Shown: positions 1 through 9,808 of the stretch, in pieces
Layout of the letters: each line of letters starts with the position of its first letter
Position numbering within the stretch: the first letter of the stretch is position 1
Assembly: GCA_017538105.1 (NCBI GenBank)
Contig: JAFYJN010000063.1
Location: 95,686-159,685 of the forward strand
Source: Prevotella sp.
GTDB lineage: Bacteria > Bacteroidota > Bacteroidia > Bacteroidales > Bacteroidaceae
Reading direction: 5' to 3'
Length of the DNA stretch: 64,000 nucleotides
Notes under the pieces: model-generated
What the model was told of the DNA's origin: nothing
What the model saw: the letters and a program-made list of their open reading frames with translations, nothing else
Database searches by the model: none
Position numbers and translations under genes: made by a program

Positions 1-48
1 TTCACAGATAAAACGCTCTCATTATTTAAGCGCAATTATTCATCGATA

Positions 49-155
49 AAGTGTTGTAAATCGTAGATTTAGCGAAAAAGTGTTAAAAATACACTTGTTC
101 AAAAAAAAGTTGGAAAAACACATTGCTTTTCAAAAAAATAAGTGTAATTTTACAC
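49..155. promoter_or_regulatory. Candidate AraR operator cluster upstream of galM
   Basis: Two inverted repeats and one half-site share the core AAGTGT/ACACTT. One palindrome is at 78-96 (AAGTGT, 7-base spacer, ACACTT). A second is at 142-155 (GTGTAA-TT-TTACAC). A lone AAGTGT half-site is at 49-54. They lie in the 187 bases before the first gene of the arabinose cluster, which itself encodes a NUDIX-type AraR regulator. Binding by that regulator is inference from position and symmetry. No clear TAnnTTTG box was seen here. Confidence 0.4.
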
Positions 156-187
156 CCAAAATCTAATCATCTACAATTTACTCTCTT

Positions 188-1357
188 ATGAACACCAAAA
201 CAAGAAACTTTTTTGTGCTCGCAGGTGCCTGCATGGCCCTGATGTGCGGTTGCCAAAAAGATGGCAAGACTTTGACCCAGTCGGGACTCGACCCCTTGGC
301 TTTCGACTCCGTTATCAATGGTAAGGAAGTTCATCTCTACACTTTGAAAAACGCCAATGGCATGGAAGCATGCATCACCAACTTTGGAGGACGCGTGGTG
401 TCGATTATGGTGCCCGACAAAGACGGCAAAATGACCGACGTGGTGCTTGGATATGACAACTTGCGCCAATACACCGACAGCGTTAACAGCCCAAGCGATT
501 TCGGTTCTACCGTAGGACGCTATGCCAACCGCATCAAGGACGGCAAAATTACCGTTGAAGGCAAGGAATATCAATTGCCACGCAACAACTTCGGTCACTG
601 CCTCCACGGCGGTACCAGTGGATGGATGTATCAGGTGTATGAAGCACAGCAGCCCAACGATTCAACGCTGGTGCTCACGCTGACCTCGCCCGATGGCGAC
701 AACGGCTTCCCCGGCGAAGTGAAGGTGACCGCCACTTATTCGCTTACCGCTGACAATGCTCTCGACTGCAAATACGAGGCCACAACTGACAAGGAAACCG
801 TTATCAATATGACGAACCACAGCTATTTCAACCTCAACGGCGACCCCTCGCAGGAAGCTATGGACATGGTGATGTACATCAATGCTGATAACTGGACACC
901 CGCCGATGCCACCTATATGACCACGGGGGAAATCAAACCCGTTGAGGGCACTCCGATGGACTTCCGTGAGGCACACGCCATTCTCGACCATGTGAACGAC
1001 AGCACCTTCGACCAAATCAAGAATGCTACGGGCTATGACCACAACTGGTGTCTGAACACATATAAAGACGGTAAGGGCGACGACAGCCAAGTGGCCGTTT
1101 CGCTGTTCTCACCGAAGACAAGCATCATGCTCGAAGTATTCACCAACGAACCAGGTATGCAGGTTTACACCGGCAACTTCCAGGGAACAGGCATCTCATG
1201 TAAGCATGGCATCAAATACCCCAAGCACGTGAGCGTGTGTCTAGAAAGCCAGAAATATCCCGACTCACCCAACAAAAAAGACTGGCCGTCGCCTTACCTG
1301 AAACCCGGTGAGAAGTACTACAGCCATCTGGTTTACAAATTTTCGGTGAAGAAATAA
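188..1357 (+). CDS. galM: Aldose 1-epimerase (mutarotase), lipoprotein
   Basis: Interconverts alpha and beta anomers of aldoses, so that imported or surface-released sugar is in the form the next enzyme accepts. The N-terminus is a lipoprotein signal with lipobox LMCGC, giving a lipidated Cys22 and an envelope location, which is unusual compared with the cytoplasmic enterobacterial enzyme. The fold is recognisable from NRIKDG, HCLHGG, the catalytic His in NHSYFNL (about residue 211) and the catalytic Glu in CLESQ near residue 350. The length of 389 fits a signal peptide plus a GalM domain. It opens the arabinose cluster, 71 bases before the symporter, so arabinose is the likely substrate in vivo, although the family is broad. 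Confidence 0.9.
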   Translation: MNTKTRNFFVLAGACMALMCGCQKDGKTLTQSGLDPLAFDSVINGKEVHLYTLKNANGMEACITNFGGRVVSIMVPDKDGKMTDVVLGYDNLRQYTDSVNSPSDFGSTVGRYANRIKDGKITVEGKEYQLPRNNFGHCLHGGTSGWMYQVYEAQQPNDSTLVLTLTSPDGDNGFPGEVKVTATYSLTADNALDCKYEATTDKETVINMTNHSYFNLNGDPSQEAMDMVMYINADNWTPADATYMTTGEIKPVEGTPMDFREAHAILDHVNDSTFDQIKNATGYDHNWCLNTYKDGKGDDSQVAVSLFSPKTSIMLEVFTNEPGMQVYTGNFQGTGISCKHGIKYPKHVSVCLESQKYPDSPNKKDWPSPYLKPGEKYYSHLVYKFSVKK

Positions 1358-1428
1358 TTTACAAAAGGAAGTTATAAAGGAATCCATTTTAACTCCCACT
1401 TTAACTCCCGATTAATAATTTATCAATT

Positions 1429-3105
1429 ATGCAAACATTAGATTGGATTGTCATTGGTGTATTTTGCTGCGCACTCATTGGCATCGTTTTTTGGGTTATC
1501 AGCCAGAAGAACAACAATTCAGCAGACTATTTCTTGGGTGGCCGTGATGCCACATGGATTGCGATTGGTGCGTCGATTTTCGCATCAAACATTGGTAGTG
1601 AACACTTGATTGGCTTGGCCGGCGCTGGAGCATCTTCAGGTATGGCTATGGCCCACTGGGAAATACAAGGCTGGATGATTTTGATATTGGGATGGGTGTT
1701 TGTGCCATTCTACACCCGGTCGATGGTCTACACAATGCCAGAATTCTTGGAGCGCCGCTACAACACGCAGAGCCGTACCATCCTTTCCGTCATTTCCCTT
1801 ATCAGCTATGTGCTGACAAAAGTGGCAGTGACGGTCTATGCTGGAGGACTCGTGTTCCAGCAGGTGTTCGGCATCAAGGAATTGTGGGGCATCGACTTCT
1901 TCTGGATTGCAGCTATCGGCTTGGTGTTGATCACCGCCCTCTATACCATTTTCGGAGGTATGAAGAGTGTGCTTTACACTTCTGTGCTTCAAACCCCAAT
2001 CTTGTTGCTGGGTTCGCTTATCATCCTCGTGTTGGGTCTTCGTGCCTTAGGCGGTTGGGATGAAATGCTTTCTACCTGCAGTGCCGTGACGACCAATGAT
2101 TATGGCGACCACATGACCAGTCTGATACGTGACCTCAGAGACCCAGATTATCCTTGGCTCGGCGCATTGGTTGGCTCCGCTGTCATCGGTTTCTGGTATT
2201 GGTGTACTGACCAGTATATCGTACAACGTGTGTTGTCAGGAAAGAACGAGCGTGAGGCTCGCCGCGGTACCATCTTCGGTGCTTACCTGAAGCTGTTGCC
2301 CGTGTTCATCTTCCTCATTCCCGGTATGATCGCATTCGCGCTGAGCAAGAACGGTGTGGTGGTCAATGGCGAGACATTCTCCTTGAGCACTCCCGATGCA
2401 GCCTTCCCCACCCTAGTTGCCAAATTGTTGCCTGCTGGTGTGAAGGGTCTGGTAGTATGTGGTATCCTCGCCGCCCTGATGAGTTCATTGGCCTCTCTGT
2501 TCAACTCTTCATCGATGTTGTTCACGATTGACTTCTGGAAACGACTGAAACCTCAGACCTCTGAAAAACAATTGGTGCGTATCGGTCAGATAGCCACTGT
2601 GGTCATCGTGGTTCTTGGCATCCTTTGGATTCCCATCATGCGCAGTGTGGGTAATGTGCTTTACAACTACCTTCAGGATGTACAGAGCGTGTTGGCTCCG
2701 GGTATCGCCGCCGCATTCTTGCTCGGTATCTGTTGGAAACGCGCCACTCCCAAGGGAGGACAGTGGGGCTTGCTCTCTGGCATCATCATTGGTCTTACTA
2801 GATTGGGATCAAAAGTTTACTTCAGCAATAATCCCGATGCTGCCGATAGTTGGTTCAAGGCCGTGTTTTACGACTTCAACTGGTTGTATTTCTGTGGTGT
2901 GATGCTGATATTCTGCTGCTTGGTAGTAATCGTGGTGAGCTTGATGACTCCCGCCCCCGACGAGAAACAGATACAAGGTCTGGTGTTCGGCACTGCTACT
3001 CCCGAGCAGAAAGCCGCCACCCGTGCCTCTTGGACGAAGTGGGATGTATTCCATACCTGCATCATCGTGGCACTGACTATAGCATTCTATATTTACTTCT
3101 GGTAA
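1429..3105 (+). CDS. Sodium:solute symporter family sugar transporter (likely arabinose)
   Basis: A 558-residue polytopic inner-membrane protein of the SSS family (SGLT-like), about 14 hydrophobic segments. Early landmarks are SADYFLGGRDATW and the following SNIGSEHLIGLAG, which match the first helices of sodium/glucose cotransporters, and YTIFGGMKSVLYTS in the middle. It should bring a monosaccharide into the cell with sodium. Its place between galM and the AraR-type regulator, in front of araD-araA-araB, argues for L-arabinose; that specificity is inference. The gene content matches the arabinose locus known from Bacteroides thetaiotaomicron, where an SSS transporter fills this position. 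Confidence 0.88.
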   Translation: MQTLDWIVIGVFCCALIGIVFWVISQKNNNSADYFLGGRDATWIAIGASIFASNIGSEHLIGLAGAGASSGMAMAHWEIQGWMILILGWVFVPFYTRSMVYTMPEFLERRYNTQSRTILSVISLISYVLTKVAVTVYAGGLVFQQVFGIKELWGIDFFWIAAIGLVLITALYTIFGGMKSVLYTSVLQTPILLLGSLIILVLGLRALGGWDEMLSTCSAVTTNDYGDHMTSLIRDLRDPDYPWLGALVGSAVIGFWYWCTDQYIVQRVLSGKNEREARRGTIFGAYLKLLPVFIFLIPGMIAFALSKNGVVVNGETFSLSTPDAAFPTLVAKLLPAGVKGLVVCGILAALMSSLASLFNSSSMLFTIDFWKRLKPQTSEKQLVRIGQIATVVIVVLGILWIPIMRSVGNVLYNYLQDVQSVLAPGIAAAFLLGICWKRATPKGGQWGLLSGIIIGLTRLGSKVYFSNNPDAADSWFKAVFYDFNWLYFCGVMLIFCCLVVIVVSLMTPAPDEKQIQGLVFGTATPEQKAATRASWTKWDVFHTCIIVALTIAFYIYFW

Positions 3106-3258
3106 CAGACAAGAGGTGAGAAGTGAGGGATATGAGGTAAGAGAATACCTGAAAAGGTTTCATCCCGCCTCAAATCCCCTACTTCTCTTCTCAAGCTACA
3201 TACCCCCAAACGATAAACTTCATTTTAAACATTCAAACAACAAACTTCAAACCCCCTC

Positions 3259-3915
3259 ATGACAAGATATTATAGTGAACACAGTCAATACTTCGTGTCG
3301 GTAGACTGCATCGTTTTCGGTTTTGACGAAGGAAAGTTGAAACTGCTTATCGGTAAGCGACAGATGGATCCAGGACGTGGCGAATGGAGTCTCTACGGAG
3401 GATTCGTAGGCGAGAACGAGAGTTTGGAAGATGCCGCCCATCGTACCCTATTGCAGCTGACGGGTTTGAAGGAGATGTATCTCAAGCAAGTGGGTGCCTT
3501 CGGTGCCATCGACCGCGACCCAGGTGAGCGCGTTATCAGTGTGGCTTACTGCGCCTTGATCAACGTGAAAGACTACAACAGGCATTTGCAGGAGGAACAT
3601 GGTGTTGAATGGGTAGCCATCAATGACCTGCCTCCCCTCTACGGAGACCATCAGGTGATGGTGGAAAAAGCCATAGGAATTCTCCGGCGACGTATCGACA
3701 CCGAGCCACTGAGTTTCAACCTGTTGCCCAGTCTATTCACGCTCACCCAGTTGCAGCAAGTGTATGAGGCCATCCTCGACGAGTCCATCGACAAACGCAA
3801 TTTCCGGAAACGCATGAAGTTACTAGACTTCATCGAAAAAACCGAACTGGTGGACAAACAAAGCAGCAAACGCGGAGCGGCCCTTTATCGTTTAAATAAA
3901 AAGGTGAAGGAGTAA
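3259..3915 (+). CDS. araR: NUDIX-domain arabinose regulator (AraR type)
   Basis: A 218-residue transcription regulator of the NUDIX-plus-winged-helix (NrtR/AraR) class. Residues 1-145 form a NUDIX fold and about 150-218 a winged helix ([23 protein letters not shown]). The NUDIX box is degenerate: it starts [12 protein letters not shown], but the REuxEExGu core reads R-T-L-L-Q-L-T-G-L, so the catalytic glutamates are gone. The domain should therefore bind a ligand, not hydrolyse one. In Bacteroides the orthologous AraR senses L-arabinose and represses arabinose genes; its position between the transporter and araD supports the same role here. Candidate operators lie upstream of galM. Confidence 0.88.
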   Translation: MTRYYSEHSQYFVSVDCIVFGFDEGKLKLLIGKRQMDPGRGEWSLYGGFVGENESLEDAAHRTLLQLTGLKEMYLKQVGAFGAIDRDPGERVISVAYCALINVKDYNRHLQEEHGVEWVAINDLPPLYGDHQVMVEKAIGILRRRIDTEPLSFNLLPSLFTLTQLQQVYEAILDESIDKRNFRKRMKLLDFIEKTELVDKQSSKRGAALYRLNKKVKE

Positions 3916-3979
3916 GGGGGTAAGGAGCAAGGGGCAAGAGAAAACTCAAAAACTTAAAAACTCAAAAACTAAGAAAAAC

Positions 3980-4681
3980 ATGTTGGAAGAATTAAAAGAA
4001 AAAGTATACCGCGCAAACCTCGACTTGGTGAAGCATAACCTTGTTATTTTCACATGGGGTAACGTATCAGCCATCGACAGGGAGAAAGGCTTGGTAGTCA
4101 TCAAACCCTCCGGTGTGAGCTATGATACGATGAAAGCCTCTGACATGGTGGTAGTGGATTTGCAGACAGGCAAGGTGGTGGAAGGCGACTTGAATCCATC
4201 GTCGGACACGCCTACCCACCTGGTGCTCTACCGTGCCTTCCCAGAGATTGGCGGTGTGGTGCATACCCACTCCACCTACGCCACAGCTTGGGCGCAAGCA
4301 GGTAAGGACATTCCCAACATCGGCACCACACACGCCGACTATTTCCATGATGAGATACCCTGCACAGGCGATATGACCGAAGCTGAAGTAAAAGGCGACT
4401 ATGAACTGGAGACGGGCAATGTCATCGTACGCCGCATCCAGGAGGGAGGCATCAACCCCGTCCACACCCCTGGCGTGTTGGTGAAGAACCATGGTCCCTT
4501 CTCATGGGGAAAGGATGCTGACAATGCCGTCTACAACGCCGTTGTGATGGAACAGGTGGCCAAGATGGCTTTCGTGTCATTCACTGTCAACCCCGCTACT
4601 ACCATGAATCCGTTGCTCATCGAAAAACATTTCAGCCGCAAACACGGTCCCAACGCTTATTACGGACAAAAGAAGAAGTAA
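3980..4681 (+). CDS. araD: L-ribulose-5-phosphate 4-epimerase
   Basis: Converts L-ribulose 5-phosphate to D-xylulose 5-phosphate, the last arabinose-specific step. It is a class II aldolase-fold protein of 233 residues, the usual size. Zinc ligands are visible as the histidines of [11 protein letters not shown] and of the later [10 protein letters not shown], and the N-terminal TWGNVSAID phosphate-binding loop is intact. It lies 64 bases after araR and is followed by a 143-base gap holding a GC-rich hairpin before araA, which might let araD and araA be expressed at different levels. Confidence 0.95.
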   Translation: MLEELKEKVYRANLDLVKHNLVIFTWGNVSAIDREKGLVVIKPSGVSYDTMKASDMVVVDLQTGKVVEGDLNPSSDTPTHLVLYRAFPEIGGVVHTHSTYATAWAQAGKDIPNIGTTHADYFHDEIPCTGDMTEAEVKGDYELETGNVIVRRIQEGGINPVHTPGVLVKNHGPFSWGKDADNAVYNAVVMEQVAKMAFVSFTVNPATTMNPLLIEKHFSRKHGPNAYYGQKKK

Positions 4682-4824
4682 AAGGGCCTTCTCATCTTCC
4701 CCGAAAGGAGGATATAAAACAATAGGTATTTTTAGCACAAATATATAACAAGAAACATAATAACTAAGACCCATGCCCCTGTATTGGTCTTCCCCTTGGG
4801 GGAATAAGAGGGGGGCTATAATCT
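4682..4824 (+). repeat. Spacer with GC-rich hairpin related to the GGGAGGG repeats
   Basis: The araD-araA gap contains CTTCCCCTTGGGGGAATAAGAG at about 4792-4813, a CCCC/GGGG hairpin whose tail GGGAATAAGAG also occurs in the repeat copy at 40903-40939. It looks like a diverged member of the dispersed repeat family. It falls inside an otherwise tight operon and may attenuate or stabilise the message. The effect is inference. Confidence 0.4.
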
Positions 4825-6366
4825 ATGATCAAAGCATTTGAAAACTATGAAATTTGGTGGGTTACCGGTGCACAGTTGCTGTACGGAGGTGACGCCGTAG
4901 TACAGGTAGATGGACACTCCAAGGAAATGGTGGCCGGTCTGAACGACAGCGGCATCATTCCCATCAAGGTGGTATATAAAGGCACTGCCAACAGCAGCAA
5001 GGAAGTGGAAGACGTGATGAAGGCAGCCAACAACGATGAGAAATGTGTGGGCATCATCACCTGGATGCACACTTTCTCGCCTGCCAAGATGTGGATCAAA
5101 GGCTTGCAGGCCTTGCAGAAACCGATGCTTCATTTCCACACGCAATACAATGCTGAAATACCATGGGAAACCATGGATATGGACTTCATGAACCTGAACC
5201 AGAGCGCTCACGGCGACATCGAGTTCGGACATATCTGCACCCGTATGCGTGTGGCTCGCAAGGTGGTTTGCGGCTATTGGAAAAACGAAGATGCACAAAA
5301 GAAAATCGCCGTGTGGGCACGTGTGGCTGCCGGTGTGGCCGACGCCAAGAATGTGCGCTGCCTCATGTTCGGCATGAACATGAACAACGTGGCCGTGACT
5401 GATGGCGACCGTGTTGAGTTCGAGCAGCGTATGGGTTACCACGTAGACTACTATCCCGTGAGCTCGCTCATGGAATATTACAAGAAGGTGACCGACGCCG
5501 AGGCCGACGCCTTGGTAGAGGAATACAAGAAGAAGTACACCATCAAGATTGACGAGAGCGGCGAAGAGGTTTATTGGGAGAAAGTAAAGAATTCCGCCAA
5601 GGCTGAAATTGCCCTCCGCCGTGTGTTGAAAGATGAAGGGGCTACCGCTTTCACAACCAACTTCGATGATCTGGGCGACGCCGACATCGACGACCCCAAC
5701 TTCGTGGGCTTCGACCAGATTCCAGGCCTCGCCTCGCAGCGACTGATGGAAGAAGGTTATGGCTTCGGTGCTGAGGGCGACTGGAAGACGGCCTGCTTAT
5801 ATCGCACGCTATGGGTTATCCAGCAAGGCATGCCCATCGGCTGTTCCTTCCTCGAGGACTACACCCTCAATTTCGCTGGCGACCGCAGTTCTTGTCTGCA
5901 GAGCCACATGCTCGAGATTTGCCCGCTCATCGCCGTAGACAAACCGAAACTCGAGGTACATTTCCTCGGCATCGGCATACGCAAGCAGCAGACAGCACGT
6001 CTGGTGTTCACATCGAAAGTGGGACGTGGAATCAAGGCCACCGTCGTCGACCTGGGCAACCGCTTCCGCCTTATTTCACAGGAGGTAGAATGCATCGAGC
6101 CAAAACCCATGCCCAACCTGCCTGTCGCATCGGCTCTCTGGGTGCCACAACCTACATTCGAAATTGGTGCCGGAGCATGGATTCTTGCGGGTGGCACGCA
6201 CCACAGTGCTTTCTCCTACGACATCACCGAGGAATACTGGGAAGACTTTGCCGAGATGCTGGGCATCGAATATGTGAGGATTAACAAAGACACCAAGACA
6301 AGTGAGTTCAAACATGAACTCCAGATGAACGAGGTGTATTACATGCTTAACAAGGCGTTGAAATGA
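4825..6366 (+). CDS. araA: L-arabinose isomerase
   Basis: Isomerises L-arabinose to L-ribulose in the cytoplasm, a manganese-dependent reaction. The 513-residue protein is full length for the family. Recognisable stretches are WVTGAQLLYGG at the N-terminus, GIITWMHTFSPAKMW, the metal/active-site region EGYGFGAEGDWKTA and the C-terminal GTHHSAFSYDI. The stop codon overlaps the araB start (ATGA), so the two genes are translationally coupled. It belongs to the same operon as araD and araB. Confidence 0.96.
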   Translation: MIKAFENYEIWWVTGAQLLYGGDAVVQVDGHSKEMVAGLNDSGIIPIKVVYKGTANSSKEVEDVMKAANNDEKCVGIITWMHTFSPAKMWIKGLQALQKPMLHFHTQYNAEIPWETMDMDFMNLNQSAHGDIEFGHICTRMRVARKVVCGYWKNEDAQKKIAVWARVAAGVADAKNVRCLMFGMNMNNVAVTDGDRVEFEQRMGYHVDYYPVSSLMEYYKKVTDAEADALVEEYKKKYTIKIDESGEEVYWEKVKNSAKAEIALRRVLKDEGATAFTTNFDDLGDADIDDPNFVGFDQIPGLASQRLMEEGYGFGAEGDWKTACLYRTLWVIQQGMPIGCSFLEDYTLNFAGDRSSCLQSHMLEICPLIAVDKPKLEVHFLGIGIRKQQTARLVFTSKVGRGIKATVVDLGNRFRLISQEVECIEPKPMPNLPVASALWVPQPTFEIGAGAWILAGGTHHSAFSYDITEEYWEDFAEMLGIEYVRINKDTKTSEFKHELQMNEVYYMLNKALK

Positions 6367-7958
6367 TGACTGCGAAACAAACCATAGAACTGGGTAAGGC
6401 CATCCTTGGCATTGAGTTTGGCTCCACCCGCATAAAGGCTGTTCTCATCGACGAAGAGAACAAACCCATTGCACAGGGATCACATGAGTGGGAGAACCAA
6501 CTGGTGGATGGCCTGTGGACATACAGCACCGAAGCCGTCTGGTATGGCTTGCAGGATTGCTATGCCGACCTCCGTCGTGACGTGCTTCGTCAATACGACT
6601 GCGAAATAGAATCACTGGCGGCCATCGGTTTCAGTGCGATGATGCACGGCTACATGGCTTTCAACGAGAAACAGGAGATATTGGTGCCTTTCCGTACATG
6701 GCGCAACACCAACACCGGAAAAGCGGCTGCCGAGCTGAGCAAGCTGTTCAACTACAACATCCCCTTGCGTTGGAGCATCTCCCATCTCTACCAATGCATT
6801 ATCGACAACGAGGAGCATGTGGCCGACATCCGTTACCTGACCACTCTGGCTGGCTACGTACACTGGCAAGTGACAGGACAGTTCGTGCTCGGTGTGGGCG
6901 ATGCCTCCGGTATGATTCCCGTCGACCCCAAGACGAAGACTTATGATGCCGAGATGGTGCGTAAGTTCGATGAGTTGGTGGCTCCGAAAGGGTTCTCGTG
7001 GAAATTGCTCGACATTCTGCCAAAATCGCTCAATGCCGGCGCCGAAGCGGGTTTCCTCACTCCGGAAGGGGCCAAGCGCCTCGACGTAAGCGGTCATCTG
7101 AAAGCTGGTGTACCTGTCTGTCCGCCCGAAGGCGATGCCGGCACAGGCATGGTGGCCACCAACGCCGTAAAACAACGCACAGGTAATGTGAGCGCTGGCA
7201 CATCATCGTTCTCGATGATCGTACTTGAGAAAGAACTGTCACGTCCTTACGAGATGATCGACATGGTGACCACTCCTGACGGGTCTCTCGTGGCCATGGT
7301 CCACTGCAACAACTGCACCAGCGACCTCAATGCTTGGGTGAACCTGTTCAAGGAATACCAGCAACTGTTGGGCGTGCCAGTCGACATGAACGAGGTATTC
7401 GGAAAACTCTACAACCATGCCTTGACGGGCGATGCCGACTGTGGCGGTCTGGTGTCCTACAACTACATAAGTGGCGAACCCGTCACTGGCCTGGCAGAAG
7501 GTCGTCCACTCTTCGTACGCTCAGCTGGCGACCGTTTCAACTTGGCCAACTTCATGCGTGCACATCTGTATGCGTCAGTTGGTGTGTTGAAGATAGGCAA
7601 CGATATCCTGCTCAAGGAAGAGATGATACGCGTCGACCGCATCACTGGCCATGGAGGACTGTTCAAAACCAAAGGTGTGGGACAGCGCGTGCTGGCCGCC
7701 GCCATCAACAGTCCCATCTCGGTCATGGAAACGGCAGGCGAAGGTGGCGCATGGGGCATCGCGCTTTTGGCCGCCTATGCTGTGAACAACCCCGACGAAC
7801 TGTCGTTGGCCGATTATCTCGAGATGGTGGTCTTCGCCGGCAACACAGGCACAGAGATTGTTCCTACAGCCGAGGATGTGGCTGGCTTCGAACGCTATAT
7901 CGAAAACTACAAGCGCGGCTTGCCCATCGAGCAATGCGCCGTGGACAACAAGCGCTAA
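6363..7958 (+). CDS. araB: Ribulokinase / FGGY-family pentulose kinase
   Basis: An FGGY carbohydrate kinase of 531 residues that should phosphorylate L-ribulose, the step between araA and araD. Residues about 14-255 carry the first actin-like domain, starting LGIEFGSTRIKAVLID. Residues 260-520 carry the second, with PPEGDAGTGMVATNAV and ITGHGGLFKTKGVG. The primary sequence is closer to xylulokinases than to the E. coli AraB type, as is usual for Bacteroidota. It is assigned to ribulose from its overlap with araA. A second ATG three bases downstream is an alternative start. A strong hairpin follows the gene. Confidence 0.88.
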   Translation: MMTAKQTIELGKAILGIEFGSTRIKAVLIDEENKPIAQGSHEWENQLVDGLWTYSTEAVWYGLQDCYADLRRDVLRQYDCEIESLAAIGFSAMMHGYMAFNEKQEILVPFRTWRNTNTGKAAAELSKLFNYNIPLRWSISHLYQCIIDNEEHVADIRYLTTLAGYVHWQVTGQFVLGVGDASGMIPVDPKTKTYDAEMVRKFDELVAPKGFSWKLLDILPKSLNAGAEAGFLTPEGAKRLDVSGHLKAGVPVCPPEGDAGTGMVATNAVKQRTGNVSAGTSSFSMIVLEKELSRPYEMIDMVTTPDGSLVAMVHCNNCTSDLNAWVNLFKEYQQLLGVPVDMNEVFGKLYNHALTGDADCGGLVSYNYISGEPVTGLAEGRPLFVRSAGDRFNLANFMRAHLYASVGVLKIGNDILLKEEMIRVDRITGHGGLFKTKGVGQRVLAAAINSPISVMETAGEGGAWGIALLAAYAVNNPDELSLADYLEMVVFAGNTGTEIVPTAEDVAGFERYIENYKRGLPIEQCAVDNKR

Positions 7959-7970
7959 TAACCTCTCTTA

Positions 7971-8007
7971 TTATCCCCAAATCGCCAAAAGTGCGATTTG
8001 GGGATAA
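7971..8007 (+). terminator. Hairpin terminator after araB
   Basis: A perfect 15-bp stem (7971-7985 with 7993-8007) closes a 7-base loop 13 bases after the araB stop. The T-run after it is poor (CTTGTTGAAA), so termination may be partial. It divides the araB side from the GH51-tkt-rpiB side. Confidence 0.75.
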
Positions 8008-8056
8008 CTTGTTGAAAATAATAAGAGTAAGCATCGAACAATACAAATAAATTGAG

Positions 8057-8064
8057 TATATTTG
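8057..8064 (+). promoter_or_regulatory. -7 promoter box for abfA-tkt-rpiB
   Basis: TATATTTG fits the Bacteroidota TAnnTTTG -7 element, with no clear TTTG at the -33 spacing. A transcript would begin near 8070, giving a leader of about 110 bases to the GH51 start at 8180. An in-frame ATG at 8069 would then sit at the transcription start and is unlikely to be used. Confidence 0.5.
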
Positions 8065-8179
8065 CACCATGAAAAGAGGGCGTGGGAGTGGGTGTATCCA
8101 ACCAAATGAGAATCACCGACAGGCAAGTCAACGGATCAATAGGTATAAGACTTCAACAATCACACAAATAAACCATCAA

Positions 8180-9772
8180 ATGAGAAAAACAATAGTTTCT
8201 TTAGCCGCTACCATCACACTCTTTATTGCGGCAAACGCCCAGGGACAGGTCAAAGCTACCATCCACGCCAACCAACCAGGAGCGAAAATCAACAAGGAGA
8301 TTTACGGTCAGTTTGCGGAACATCTGGGATCATGCATCTACGGTGGTCTGTGGGTAGGTCCTAACTCACCCATCCCTAACATCAACGGCTACCGCAAGGA
8401 TGTGTTCGAGGCACTGAAAGCCATCAAGGTTCCCGTGCTGCGCTGGCCCGGCGGCTGCTTCGCCGACGACTACCACTGGATGGACGGCATCGGTCCGCAG
8501 AGTCAACGTCCCTCGCTGCGTAACAACAACTGGGGCGGCACCATCGAAGACAACTCTTTCGGCACACATGAATTCCTGAACCTGTGCGAGATGCTCGACT
8601 GCGAACCCTATATCAGTGGCAATGTAGGCAGCGGCACCGTGAAAGAGATGGCCCAATGGGTGGAATATATGACCAGTGACGGCGACACGCCGATGGCTCG
8701 CCTGCGCCGCCAGAACGGACGTGACAAAGCCTGGCACGTAAAGTATTTCGGCATTGGCAATGAGGCATGGGGCTGCGGCGGAAATATGACACCCGAATAC
8801 TACAGTAACGAGTTCCGCAAATACAACACCTACCTGCGCGACTACAGCAACAACCAACTATATCGCATCGGTAGCGGAGCAAGCGACTACGACTACGATT
8901 GGACCCGAGTGCTGATGGAACAGATTGGCAACCGCATGAACGGTGTGAGTCTGCACTATTACACCTGTTCTGGATGGACAGGCTCGAAAGGGTCGGCCAC
9001 GCAGTTCGACAACGACCAGTATTACTGGGCCCTGGGCAAATGTCTGGAGATTGAAGATGTCATCAAGAAGCACAAGGCCATCATGGACGAGAAAGACCCC
9101 GACCATCACGTTGACCTGCTGGTCGACGAGTGGGGAACCTGGTGGGACGAAGAACCAGGTACCATCGCCGGTCATCTCTACCAACAGAACGCCCTGCGTG
9201 ACGCTTTCGTGGCAGCCCTCTCGCTGAACGTGTTCCACCGCCATACCGACCGTATCGTCATGGCGAACATCGCACAGGTGGTCAACGTGCTGCAATCGAT
9301 GATTCTCACCGACCAAGAAGGAACTGGCCACATGGTGCTCACCCCCACCTACCACGTGTTCCAAATGTACACCCCGTTCATGGAAGCTACCTACCTGCCC
9401 ATCGACATTGAGAGCGAAACCATCAAGGTACGCCATGACTATTTCACCGACATGGATGCTTCTCGTGCCGACGGTTTCCGCACACTGCCCCTGCTCTCCG
9501 CCTCGGCGGCAAAGGCCAAGGACGGCAGCCTCGTGCTTGCCATCACCAACGTAAGCCTCGACAAGGACCAAACCATCAACGCCAATATCGACGGTTTCAC
9601 TGCGAAGAGCGTCAGCGGCAAAATTCTCACTTCAAAGTCAGTGGCTGACTACAACGACTTCGAGCATCCCGACCGCGTTACCCCACGCGAATACAAAGAT
9701 GCCAAAGTGAAGAACGGAGAACTCACGGTGAAGGTTCCAGCCAAATCACTTATCGTATTGACAATAAAATAA
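8180..9772 (+). CDS. GH51 alpha-L-arabinofuranosidase, secreted
   Basis: Removes terminal L-arabinofuranose from arabinan or arabinoxylan oligosaccharides, supplying the operon with arabinose. The start at 8180 gives a signal peptide ending near ANAQGQ, so the enzyme is exported to the periplasm. The catalytic acid/base is the Glu of FGIGNEAWG (about residue 195) and the nucleophile the Glu of LLVDEWGTWW (about residue 317). RWPGGCFADDYHW is also typical. At 530 residues it is a plain GH51 without an added binding module. It is followed after 36 bases by transketolase. An in-frame start 111 bases upstream would destroy the signal peptide and was rejected. Confidence 0.92.
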   Translation: MRKTIVSLAATITLFIAANAQGQVKATIHANQPGAKINKEIYGQFAEHLGSCIYGGLWVGPNSPIPNINGYRKDVFEALKAIKVPVLRWPGGCFADDYHWMDGIGPQSQRPSLRNNNWGGTIEDNSFGTHEFLNLCEMLDCEPYISGNVGSGTVKEMAQWVEYMTSDGDTPMARLRRQNGRDKAWHVKYFGIGNEAWGCGGNMTPEYYSNEFRKYNTYLRDYSNNQLYRIGSGASDYDYDWTRVLMEQIGNRMNGVSLHYYTCSGWTGSKGSATQFDNDQYYWALGKCLEIEDVIKKHKAIMDEKDPDHHVDLLVDEWGTWWDEEPGTIAGHLYQQNALRDAFVAALSLNVFHRHTDRIVMANIAQVVNVLQSMILTDQEGTGHMVLTPTYHVFQMYTPFMEATYLPIDIESETIKVRHDYFTDMDASRADGFRTLPLLSASAAKAKDGSLVLAITNVSLDKDQTINANIDGFTAKSVSGKILTSKSVADYNDFEHPDRVTPREYKDAKVKNGELTVKVPAKSLIVLTIK

Positions 9773-9808
9773 CAACAAATCATATAATAGTTTAAAAATC
9801 ATTCGATT

